This document shows, one piece after another, positions 1 through 7,389 of a stretch of 17,329 bases of DNA (within the stretch, counting starts at the first letter, position 1; the number at the start of each line of letters is the position of its first letter). The position numbers and the translations under genes are program-made. Under the pieces are notes generated by a model that was not told the DNA's origin, searched no databases, and saw nothing but the letters and a program-made list of their open reading frames with translations. Source of the DNA: an uncultured Lachnospiraceae bacterium (GTDB lineage: Bacteria > Bacillota_A > Clostridia > Lachnospirales > Lachnospiraceae); the NCBI GenBank assembly GCA_902780985.1, contig CACZHN010000031.1:1-17329 (forward strand). The letters are read 5' to 3'.

Positions 1-10
1 TATCATATCA

Positions 11-43
11 GATAATAATTTGATAATAATTTAATAATACTTT
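11..43. repeat. three tandem 11-bp direct repeats upstream of the ABC operon
   Basis: The unit GATAATAATTT occurs twice exactly (11-21, 22-32) and is followed by a diverged third copy AATAATACTTT (33-43). A period of 11 bp places each copy on the same face of the helix, as in binding sites of OmpR-family response regulators and similar activators. If the promoter at 71-76 is right, the block lies at about -72 to -40. The repeat is directly visible; its role as an operator is inferred. Chance in AT-rich DNA is possible, although two exact 11-mers plus a third near-copy in phase makes this less likely. Confidence 0.55.
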
Positions 44-76
44 GACAAAGAACAAAAATCGGAAACCATATATACT
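42..76 (+). promoter_or_regulatory. weak candidate promoter of the ABC/serine hydrolase operon
   Basis: A consensus-like -35 TTGACA lies at 42-47, but the best -10 (TATACT, 71-76) is 23 bp away, too far for an ordinary sigma-A promoter. At the usual 17-bp spacing the -35 of TATACT would be AAGAAC, which is poor. The layout fits an activator-dependent promoter fed by the upstream 11-bp repeats. An alternative pairing is CATATA (67-72) with TTGACA at 19 bp. The start codon would follow roughly 50 nt after transcription start. Confidence 0.35.
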
Positions 77-131
77 ACAACCATAAGATAGCAGTGACAT
101 GTACTGATATTTAAGAAAGGGAGTAGAATAT

Positions 132-893
132 ATGGTTTCTTCTGTTTTAAAAACTGAAAAGCTTTGTAAATCATTTTCAAACGGCGGCGTACAGCAGCAT
201 GTAATAAAGAATCTTGATCTGGAGATCATGGAAGGAGATTTCACAATAATCATGGGTTCTTCGGGATCCGGTAAATCAACTCTTCTTTATGCACTCTCCG
301 GAATGGATAAGCCTTCAATGGGTAAGGTATTCTTCGGAGATACGGAAATTCAGGATTATTCAAATGATCAGCTTGCAGTCTTCAGACGTGGCAACTGCGG
401 ATTTGTATTCCAGAGTGTATATCTTCTGGAAAATCAGACAGTGTTGGATAATGTGCTGACAGGAGCTCTGATAGTACAGAAAAATTCACCGTCTCTGGTA
501 CTTAAAGCCAAGAACCTTATTAAGAAGGTAGGGCTCACTGAAGAGGACCTGAAGAAATATCCGAGCCAGCTTTCCGGCGGTGAGGCACAGAGAGTCGGAA
601 TAGTCAGAGCAATAATAAACGACCCGAAGATCCTTTTTGCGGATGAACCTACAGGAGCTCTTAACTCAGCATCTTCACAGGATGTACTTGATATATTTTC
701 AGATGTTCATAAAAACGGTCAGAGCATCGTAATGGTAACACATGACATAAAGACAGCACTCAGAGGAACGAGAGTTCTGTACCTGCGTGACGGAGGAGTA
801 GTAGGTGATTATAAGATGCCGATATACGGTCAGGATGATTTAAAGGAACGCAGAAGTGGATTAACAAATTTTCTGGATGGAATGGGATGGTAA
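132..893 (+). CDS. ABC transporter ATP-binding protein, MacB/LolD/FtsE type
   Basis: This is the cytoplasmic ATPase of an FtsX/MacB-type transporter, which couples ATP hydrolysis to movement of an extracytoplasmic domain instead of a classical import channel. All nucleotide-binding motifs are intact: Walker A GSSGSGKST (42-50), Q-loop Q94, signature LSGGE (147-151), Walker B ILFADE (167-172) followed by PTGALNS, and switch histidine H204. The DEPTGAL-N/D-S wording after Walker B is typical of the MacB/LolD/BceA group. At 253 residues it has the usual family length. The start is supported by AAAGGGAG at 116-123, 8 nt upstream. It sits 4 nt before the permease start, so the two are probably translationally coupled. 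Substrate cannot be read from the ATPase; peptide, antibiotic or lipoprotein handling are family options. Confidence 0.93.
   Translation: MVSSVLKTEKLCKSFSNGGVQQHVIKNLDLEIMEGDFTIIMGSSGSGKSTLLYALSGMDKPSMGKVFFGDTEIQDYSNDQLAVFRRGNCGFVFQSVYLLENQTVLDNVLTGALIVQKNSPSLVLKAKNLIKKVGLTEEDLKKYPSQLSGGEAQRVGIVRAIINDPKILFADEPTGALNSASSQDVLDIFSDVHKNGQSIVMVTHDIKTALRGTRVLYLRDGGVVGDYKMPIYGQDDLKERRSGLTNFLDGMGW
883..889 (+). promoter_or_regulatory. ribosome binding site that decides the permease start
   Basis: GGGATGG lies inside the last codons of the ATPase gene, 8 nt before the ATG at 898. The in-frame ATG at 877 has no purine-rich element upstream of it and would add the residues MEWDGKV in front of MKILRLS. 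The downstream ATG is therefore preferred. Confidence 0.5.
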
Positions 894-897
894 AGTC

Positions 898-3420
898 ATG
901 AAAATACTAAGACTTTCTATATTTAATATAAAAAAGAATAAGCGCGATGCTTTTATCCTTATCATATTGATCGCGATAAGCATTATGATGATGGGAATAG
1001 CGCTGAATAATCTCGGAAAAGGTGACGAGATATTCGACAGGGTTGCAGAATATACAGAATGTCATAATGGCTGCATACGATTTTTTTCAAAGGATACATT
1101 TAAATTAGAATATCTGGAGGTTATTCAAACCGATGACAGAATTGAAAATTTAAGCATTAACGAAATGCTGGTTCCGGCATCAAATGCTTCGGTTTCATAC
1201 TTAGATGAGAACGGGGAGCCGATCAATATCTATGTTTCAATGATGACCGAAGATAATGAAAGGAAATTTGAAAAGTATTCACCGGAAACTTCACTCACCG
1301 ATGCTGAGATTGCAGCTATGGAGCATCCGATATGGCTTCCGTATTATTTTAAATATAAGCTGGGTTTTGAGGATGGTGACGAAATAATTTTGGTTATGGG
1401 AGGAAAAGAATTTCCTTTTCAGATAGTCGGCTTTTATGAGACCTGTCTTTACGGAGGCTATTCTGACGGCTTGAAATGTGTGATAAGTGATGCGGATTAT
1501 AAAAACCTGACAGGAGTTCTGAGTGAGAGAATCCTGGTTTCCTTTGATACAAAACCGGGGATTGTTGAAAACTACAGTGATTATCTCAAGTTCAAAAGTG
1601 ACTTCAATGAGAGATTTGAAGATATCACCGGTAAAAAATGCTCTTCGTTATATGAGATGACACATTTGGAAAGAGCTAGGGATAATGATGCTTCAATGGT
1701 AAAGATCATTATGATCACTCTGCTGTTTATATCAGTAATTGTAAGTTTTTCATCAGTTATAATGATACGTCATAAAATATCTAATGATATAGACAGACAG
1801 ATGCAGTCCATAGGAGTACTTGAGGCTTTGGGTTACAGATCGGCTGAAATATCCCGCTCGTACATATATGAATATCTGATTCTGGGACTTATAGGATCTG
1901 TGGCAGGCACTGTTCTTCTGATTTTGTTTAATCCTGTTATGAAGCATGTACTGGAAGGTATTGTGGGACATAAAAATACAACAGGTATTGATATGGGTTC
2001 ATACATTATACCTACAGTAATTATTCTGGCGCTTATTGAAATCGCCTCATTACTGCGTGCAAGAAGCGTGAAGAAGTACCCTCCTGTGGTAGCATTCAGA
2101 AAAGGTATAAGAACACATAATTTCAGACGCAATTCATTTCCGATTGAGAAGACAGGAAAAAATATAAATTTCAGACTGGGACTCAGAGACATAACCGGAA
2201 ATGCACGTCAGAATATCGGAATATTTATCTGTATATTTATGGCAGTATCGGCAATCACATTCTGTGTGTTTATTGCGGATGTTTTCAGAGGTGAAGGCAG
2301 AGGCTTTGATTCCATATCAGGCTGGGAAATCAGTGATCTTTACCTGCTCTTTGAAAAAATGGACGATAATCTTAAGAATGAAATTGAGAATATGGATGAA
2401 GTCAGAAAAGCTATCATTCATACGGATATGATGGTTGAATCCGATATGTCTATACAGTTGTTCGGTTATGAAGACTACAGTGAATTGGAGAATCTATATG
2501 TTCAGAAGGGAAGATTTCCGGAACATGATAACGAAGTACTGATATGCAACGGCATTGCTGAAATAAAGAATCTGAGCATAGGTGACTCTATGTCGATTGA
2601 AGGTGAAGGAGTCACAAAAGACTATATTGTGGTAGGTATTACAAATGGTCTTAACAAGAATGTTGCTTATGCAACCAGAGAAGGCTTAAGAAGAATAGCT
2701 CCGATAAGCGGCGGAGGAATGATTATGGTATATCTTGAAGAAGGAACTGATGTGGATGAGTTCAGACAGAAGATAATATCCATATACGGAAATTCTGTGG
2801 AAGATGCTTTATCTGCAGATACTGAGAGCGGTTCTTACGAGGACAGGATACGTACAAAGGCTGAGGAACAGATGGCTCTTATGATGGAGCATTACGGTGC
2901 GGATAATGTCAGCTATGCATTAAAGATCGGAGATAAGGTTATTTACGGTAATACGGGCAAGTATAGTTTGAACAGTATAACTTCATATAATGAGCTGCTG
3001 AGTTCGCAATTTGCAGGTATGTGCAGAATAAGCAACTTTTTCAGTAAAGTTTTTGCTGCGGCTGTAGCTCTTATAGTTTCGATAATTCTGAATTTCCTTA
3101 TTGGTACAACGATAAAGAATAAGAGAGAAGAGCTGGGAATTAAAAAATCCCTCGGATATACCTCTAAGGATCTGAAGATGCAGATGATATGGCGCATTAT
3201 GCCGATTGCGGTTCCGGCTATAGTACTGGGATCCATCGTAGTTATTCCGCTGCTGAAAGTATTTTCAACCATTGCATTCGGAAGTCAGGCACTTGAGTTC
3301 AGATACTTATATGTGCTTCCGCTGGTAAATGTGATGATGATCATATATATCTTTATCTCTGCATATCTTTCTGCAGGTAGGGTGAAGAATATATCTGTTA
3401 CAGAATTGATGACTGAGTAG
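898..3420 (+). CDS. FtsX-like ABC transporter permease, 8 TM
   Basis: This is the membrane partner of the preceding ATPase. Eight hydrophobic segments are visible: one near the N-terminus (about 18-38), three around 268-290, 321-348 and 364-388, one at 440-464, and three at 716-739, 764-788 and 804-826. This is two FtsX modules (1+3, 1+3), each with a large extracellular loop of about 230 to 250 residues between the first and second segment. The cytoplasmic turns LEALGYRSAEISRSY and IKKSLGYTSKDLKMQM are the conserved coupling-helix region after TM2 and TM6. The double-module layout of about 840 residues is common in Firmicutes exporters and antimicrobial-peptide sensing/detoxifying transporters. 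ATG 898 is used; ATG 877 is an alternative seven codons upstream. The loops are likely to contact the extracellular substrate or the neighbouring secreted hydrolase, but that is inference. Confidence 0.9.
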   Translation: MKILRLSIFNIKKNKRDAFILIILIAISIMMMGIALNNLGKGDEIFDRVAEYTECHNGCIRFFSKDTFKLEYLEVIQTDDRIENLSINEMLVPASNASVSYLDENGEPINIYVSMMTEDNERKFEKYSPETSLTDAEIAAMEHPIWLPYYFKYKLGFEDGDEIILVMGGKEFPFQIVGFYETCLYGGYSDGLKCVISDADYKNLTGVLSERILVSFDTKPGIVENYSDYLKFKSDFNERFEDITGKKCSSLYEMTHLERARDNDASMVKIIMITLLFISVIVSFSSVIMIRHKISNDIDRQMQSIGVLEALGYRSAEISRSYIYEYLILGLIGSVAGTVLLILFNPVMKHVLEGIVGHKNTTGIDMGSYIIPTVIILALIEIASLLRARSVKKYPPVVAFRKGIRTHNFRRNSFPIEKTGKNINFRLGLRDITGNARQNIGIFICIFMAVSAITFCVFIADVFRGEGRGFDSISGWEISDLYLLFEKMDDNLKNEIENMDEVRKAIIHTDMMVESDMSIQLFGYEDYSELENLYVQKGRFPEHDNEVLICNGIAEIKNLSIGDSMSIEGEGVTKDYIVVGITNGLNKNVAYATREGLRRIAPISGGGMIMVYLEEGTDVDEFRQKIISIYGNSVEDALSADTESGSYEDRIRTKAEEQMALMMEHYGADNVSYALKIGDKVIYGNTGKYSLNSITSYNELLSSQFAGMCRISNFFSKVFAAAVALIVSIILNFLIGTTIKNKREELGIKKSLGYTSKDLKMQMIWRIMPIAVPAIVLGSIVVIPLLKVFSTIAFGSQALEFRYLYVLPLVNVMMIIYIFISAYLSAGRVKNISVTELMTE

Positions 3421-3447
3421 ATTTGGAATTCTATAAGAGGAACGGAT

Positions 3448-5409
3448 ATGAATAAGATAATTAAAAGTATATTATTGCCGGTGGGGTTATCAGCTGTTTT
3501 ACTGGCAGGAAATGCAGTAATGGCTGATAACGAAAAGGCTCCTGCTGATGAAAAGAGAGTGAACGGATGGGATGCCATCGAGGCTGAAAATGAAGATAAG
3601 GGAAATATATACAGTGTCGGATCGGTCAGCAAGGTCTTTGTGACAACGGCAGTTATGCAGCTGGTGGAGCAGGGAAAGGTTGAGCTTGATAAGCCTGTTA
3701 CAGAGTACATTTCCGATTTTAAGATGGCTGATGACCGATATAAGGATATAACCGTAAGGATGCTTATGAATCACTCTTCGGGAATATTCGGAACGTCCAC
3801 ATCAAATATGTTTCTGTGGGATGATACTGATGACAGTCATGCCGAGTATGTACTTGAATCCATGAAAAGCCAGAGACTTAAATGGGCACCGGGTACGGCT
3901 TATGCTTATTGTAATGACGGATTTGATCTTCTGCAGTTAATAGTAGAGCGTGTGTCCGGAATGAAATATACCGACTATGTTGAGAAATATATAAATGAGC
4001 CTCTCGGCACGGATAGTATAAGGACATCCTGCGGCTATTATAATGATCCGGGACTTACGGACGTTTATATGAATGGTATGGAATATTCCAAGGAATACGT
4101 AACAGCATTAGGTGCCGGCGGAATATACTGCACAGCGGTGGATGCATGTGAATTCGGAAGTTCATTTTTCGAAGGTGATAACAGACTGCTGTCCGAGAAG
4201 AGTAAACAGGAAATGGCAGAGGTGCAGAGAAATTCCGACTACGATTCAGATTACGGATTGGGATGGGATACGGTAACTTTGTCGCAATATGAATCTGCGG
4301 GTGTGAAAACCCTGTATAAGAGCGGTGGAACCACTACACAGCATACAGGCCTTCTGGTGGCTCCGGAAGAGGAAATAAGTGTGTGTGTTATATCCAGCGG
4401 AGGACAGGCAGACGAACTGGCGGTTGCGGAAAGTCTGATGAATATTGCGCTGGAAGAAAAAGGCATAGATATTGGGTCGCCTGAACCACTTTCAGTTGAA
4501 TTAAGGGATGAGATACCTGAAGAGTACCGTCGTTATGAAGGGATTTACGGATCGGGTACGGGAGCTCTTCTGGAGGTTGACTTTTCTGATAACAATAAAT
4601 ATATGATCATTAGGGAAAAAACAGATGCAACAGAGGAAGTGTACTTTCAATATACAGATCAGGGATTCGTAAAGATATCAGGTGATGTTGATACAGGCAA
4701 AACAGATATTGCACCTGATTTCCTGATGATAAACTTTATTGAAGACAACGGAAAAGTATATATAAAGTATTATTCGATTTCAAACAGATACGGTTTTGAG
4801 AAGAATGAACATACAAGTCTTAAAGCTGAAAAGCTTGAGGTGAATCCGGTTTCCGAGGAAGTTCTTTCAGCATGGAAAAACAGGGATGGTAAGAAATATG
4901 CGGTTATTTCCGATAAATACTCATCTGCCATTTATGATACTCCGTTTATAAAAATACATGTTATCGAAGATATGGGATATGTACTTTATTCGGGGTATTC
5001 TTCGGGAGTACTGAAAATAGAAGATGAAAACAATGCTTTAGCATTTGAGACAATTCCCGATGATGCAAACAGAGATCTTATAGATGTATGTATTTCAGGA
5101 GATACGCTGACAACATCCAACGGATGGACAGGAATCGATAGCGGTTCTTATGAACGGTTTACAGCTGACATTAAGGAGGTAGATCTTGAATCGGGATATG
5201 CAAAATGGTACAGCATAGATGATTCGCTTGCCAATAGTTCTATAAAGGTTGAACGCCCGGAAAACAGCAGCGTATATGTTTATGACAAATTCGGTTCTGT
5301 GATATACAGTACTCATATGAAAGAGTATGGAGAGAATATACCGCTTCCGAAAGGAGGAACGATAGTATTTATCGGAGAAACAGGCGATAACATTAAGATA
5401 AGTTATTGA
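3448..5409 (+). CDS. secreted serine hydrolase, beta-lactamase/PBP-like family, with shortened N-terminal domain
   Basis: An N-terminal signal peptide ends near AVMA-DN (about 26-27), so the enzyme acts outside the membrane. The three active-site boxes of the class C beta-lactamase/DD-peptidase fold are present: S59-V-S-K62 (nucleophile and lysine), Y154-C-N156, and H299-T-G301 in the position of the KTG box. Residues about 350-653 form a separate, probably beta-rich C-terminal part that I cannot name. Only about 30 residues separate the signal peptide from SxxK. Most relatives have 50 to 70 there, including two beta-strands of the type G-x-x-V-A-V-x-x-D-G-K. Here the text jumps from the mature N-terminus to NGWDAIEAE, so this part of the sheet appears to be missing. 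The start has AAGAGG 7 nt upstream. A 27-nt gap after the permease indicates one operon. Substrate is unknown: peptidoglycan stems, D-amino acid peptides or esters are family possibilities. Confidence 0.85.
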   Translation: MNKIIKSILLPVGLSAVLLAGNAVMADNEKAPADEKRVNGWDAIEAENEDKGNIYSVGSVSKVFVTTAVMQLVEQGKVELDKPVTEYISDFKMADDRYKDITVRMLMNHSSGIFGTSTSNMFLWDDTDDSHAEYVLESMKSQRLKWAPGTAYAYCNDGFDLLQLIVERVSGMKYTDYVEKYINEPLGTDSIRTSCGYYNDPGLTDVYMNGMEYSKEYVTALGAGGIYCTAVDACEFGSSFFEGDNRLLSEKSKQEMAEVQRNSDYDSDYGLGWDTVTLSQYESAGVKTLYKSGGTTTQHTGLLVAPEEEISVCVISSGGQADELAVAESLMNIALEEKGIDIGSPEPLSVELRDEIPEEYRRYEGIYGSGTGALLEVDFSDNNKYMIIREKTDATEEVYFQYTDQGFVKISGDVDTGKTDIAPDFLMINFIEDNGKVYIKYYSISNRYGFEKNEHTSLKAEKLEVNPVSEEVLSAWKNRDGKKYAVISDKYSSAIYDTPFIKIHVIEDMGYVLYSGYSSGVLKIEDENNALAFETIPDDANRDLIDVCISGDTLTTSNGWTGIDSGSYERFTADIKEVDLESGYAKWYSIDDSLANSSIKVERPENSSVYVYDKFGSVIYSTHMKEYGENIPLPKGGTIVFIGETGDNIKISY

Positions 5410-5434
5410 TTATTCCCTTCGTTTATTGTATTAT
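5406..5434 (+). promoter_or_regulatory. sigma-A-type promoter of the pot operon
   Basis: TTGATT (5406-5411) is separated by exactly 17 bp from TATTAT (5429-5434), which matches the -10 consensus at five of six positions. The -35 box overlaps the stop codon of the serine hydrolase gene. Transcription would start near 5441, leaving a leader of about 38 nt before potA, too short for a riboswitch. No terminator hairpin is visible between the serine hydrolase gene and this promoter, so read-through from the first operon is possible. Confidence 0.6.
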
Positions 5435-5466
5435 TTAGCATTGTCTAATTAATACTTTTTGTGGGA

Positions 5467-5473
5467 AGGGGAG
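5467..5473 (+). promoter_or_regulatory. ribosome binding site that decides the potA start
   Basis: AGGGGAG lies 5 nt before ATG 5479. An in-frame GTG at 5461 would overlap this site and has no purine-rich element of its own, so the shorter protein beginning [10 protein letters not shown] is chosen. Confidence 0.75.
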
Positions 5474-5478
5474 TAAAG

Positions 5479-6525
5479 ATGAGCGAAGCGTTGATCGAAT
5501 TAAAGGGACTTACTAAGAATTTTGAGGACCAGCAGGTTCTTAAGGGTATAGATCTTACTATACATAAGAACGAATTCCTTACACTTCTGGGTCCGTCGGG
5601 ATGTGGAAAGACCACAACTCTCAGGATCATTGCGGGATTTGAAGACCCGTCAGGCGGAGAGGTACTTTTTGACGGTGTGGATATAACCAAGATTCCGTCA
5701 TATAAGAGAGAGGTAAATACCGTATTCCAGAAATACGCTTTGTTTCCGTTCCTTAACGTATATGATAATGTTGCATTCGGTTTAAAGATCAAGAAGATGG
5801 ATAAGACCATAATCGAGCATAAGGTTACAAATATCCTTGAACTCGTAGGTCTTTCCGGATTCGAGAAGAGAGACGTAGGAAGTCTTTCGGGCGGACAGCA
5901 GCAGAGAGTTGCCATAGCAAGAGCTCTCGTAAACGAACCTAAGGTTCTTCTTCTGGATGAGCCTCTGGGTGCTTTGGATGCAAAACTCAGAAAGAGCATG
6001 CAGACAGAGCTTAAGAAGATACAGAGAGAAGTTGGGATTACATTTATCTTTGTAACCCATGATCAGGAGGAAGCACTTTCCATGTCTGATACTGTCGTTG
6101 TTATGAACGAAGGTATCATACAGCAGGTTGGTACTCCCGAAGATATATATAATGAACCGGAGAACAGATTCGTTGCCGGATTCATAGGTGAATCAAATAT
6201 TATCGAAGCTGTCATGAAGAAGGATCTTCTCGTAAGCTTTGACGGATATGATTTTGAATGTGTAGATAAGGGCTTCAAGAAAGACGAGGATGTTGAGGTT
6301 GTTATCAGACCTGAGGATATCGATATAGTTAAGCCGAAGGATGCTAAACTTACCGGTACTGTTAAGTCTATAGTTTTCAAGGGTGTTCATCATGAGATCA
6401 TCGTTGAGACAGAAAACAGAGACTATCTGATACATACAACCGATTACTTTAAGCCGGGTCTGAATGTAGGACTTAAGTTCGGACCGGATGATATCCACGT
6501 TATGTATCGTATGGACTGGGATTAA
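5479..6525 (+). CDS. potA: spermidine/putrescine ABC transporter ATP-binding protein PotA
   Basis: This is the cytoplasmic ATPase of the polyamine importer. Motifs are complete: Walker [10 protein letters not shown] (38-46), Q-loop Q84 in VFQKYALFP, signature LSGGQ (136-140) within the typical [11 protein letters not shown], Walker B VLLLDE (156-161) followed by PLGALD, and H194 in THDQEEAL. The DEPLGALD and THDQEEA wording is that of the PotA/MalK/CysA group of importers. Residues from about 235 to 348 form the C-terminal regulatory TOBE-like part, including the hallmark VVIRPEDI. At 348 residues it is close to E. coli PotA. It is first in an operon followed 33 nt later by potB, and the family assignment is reinforced by the PotD-like domain at the end of the operon. 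Confidence 0.94.
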   Translation: MSEALIELKGLTKNFEDQQVLKGIDLTIHKNEFLTLLGPSGCGKTTTLRIIAGFEDPSGGEVLFDGVDITKIPSYKREVNTVFQKYALFPFLNVYDNVAFGLKIKKMDKTIIEHKVTNILELVGLSGFEKRDVGSLSGGQQQRVAIARALVNEPKVLLLDEPLGALDAKLRKSMQTELKKIQREVGITFIFVTHDQEEALSMSDTVVVMNEGIIQQVGTPEDIYNEPENRFVAGFIGESNIIEAVMKKDLLVSFDGYDFECVDKGFKKDEDVEVVIRPEDIDIVKPKDAKLTGTVKSIVFKGVHHEIIVETENRDYLIHTTDYFKPGLNVGLKFGPDDIHVMYRMDWD

Positions 6526-6558
6526 TTTACAGACATTCGATATGAAGGAGTTATACAA

Positions 6559-7389
6559 ATGAGACATTTTTCCAAGCTTGTAAGGCCGTACCTTATCTGG
6601 TCCTTACTTATCATCATGGTGCCTCTCATTTTGATCGTTCTGTATTCTTTTACTACAGGCGGAAATGAGCTGGTCAATATCAGATTTACTCTTGAAAACT
6701 TCAAAAAGATAGGAGAGCCGATCTATCTGGACGTTCTGAAGAAGTCCTTTAAGCTCGGCTTTGCTTCCGTGTTTATCTGCCTTATTGTAGGCTATATTCT
6801 TGCATACTTTATCACAAGATTCAGTGACGGTATGCAGGATCTTCTTATACTTTTCGTAACTATTCCAATGTGGATCAATACACTTCTCAGAACTTATGCA
6901 TGGATAAGCCTTCTTTCCGATAACGGACTTATCAATTCGTTCCTGGGACTTTTCGGGTTGGATGCGGTGTCCTTTATGTACACGGATTTTGCGGTACTGA
7001 TGGGACTTGTCAGTGACGTGCTTCCTTTTATGGTAATACCGATCCATACATCCATCAGAAAGATTGATCCGTCCCTTATAGAGGCATCTCACGATCTGGG
7101 AGCAAACAGAGTACAGACCTTTATAAGAGTCATTCTTAAGATGTCGATTCCGGGAATCATCAACGGAGTTATGATGACATTCCTTCTTTCGATATCAACC
7201 TTCGTTATTCCGAAGCTTCTGGGAGGCGGACAGTATACCCTTATCGGTAACCTTATCGAGAACCAGTTTATTTCCGTAGGTAACTGGAATTTCGGTAGTG
7301 CACTTTCCATAATCCTTACGGTTATCATCCTCATAGGTCTTACACTTATGAAGAAGTTCGATAAGGAAGAAAAGGAGGAAGCAGAATGA
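6559..7389 (+). CDS. potB: spermidine/putrescine ABC transporter permease PotB
   Basis: This is one of two transmembrane halves of the polyamine importer. It has six hydrophobic segments, the first near residues 10-32 and the last near 238-262. The EAA loop that docks onto PotA is clear: EASHDLGANRVQTFIRVIL (about 175-193), followed by IPGI. Its length of 276 residues is usual for the family. AAGGAG at 6545-6550 lies 8 nt before the ATG. The stop codon overlaps the next gene's start in an ATGA arrangement, which implies translational coupling and equimolar production with the PotC-PotD fusion. Confidence 0.93.
   Translation: MRHFSKLVRPYLIWSLLIIMVPLILIVLYSFTTGGNELVNIRFTLENFKKIGEPIYLDVLKKSFKLGFASVFICLIVGYILAYFITRFSDGMQDLLILFVTIPMWINTLLRTYAWISLLSDNGLINSFLGLFGLDAVSFMYTDFAVLMGLVSDVLPFMVIPIHTSIRKIDPSLIEASHDLGANRVQTFIRVILKMSIPGIINGVMMTFLLSISTFVIPKLLGGGQYTLIGNLIENQFISVGNWNFGSALSIILTVIILIGLTLMKKFDKEEKEEAE

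Noticed and set aside
877..897. Upstream ATG start for the FtsX-like permease
   Set aside because: No purine-rich site precedes it, and the added residues (MEWDGKV) look unlike permease N-termini; ATG 898 has GGGATGG 8 nt upstream. It remains a possible alternative.
2201..2431. 76-codon open frame overlapping the permease in another plus-strand frame
   Set aside because: It is internal to the permease gene, without a ribosome binding site and without recognisable features; a frame shadow.
3421..3447. Terminator between permease and serine hydrolase
   Set aside because: The gap is 27 nt, holds a ribosome binding site and shows no hairpin, so the genes are treated as one operon.
5461..5478. 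GTG start for potA
   Set aside because: The GTG codon sits on top of the AGGGGAG site that serves ATG 5479, and the added residues are not part of the conserved PotA N-terminus.
5445..5999. 184-codon open frame on the minus strand opposite potA
   Set aside because: It is a frame shadow of the ATPase gene: the sequence mirrors conserved Walker and signature codons and shows no protein family of its own.
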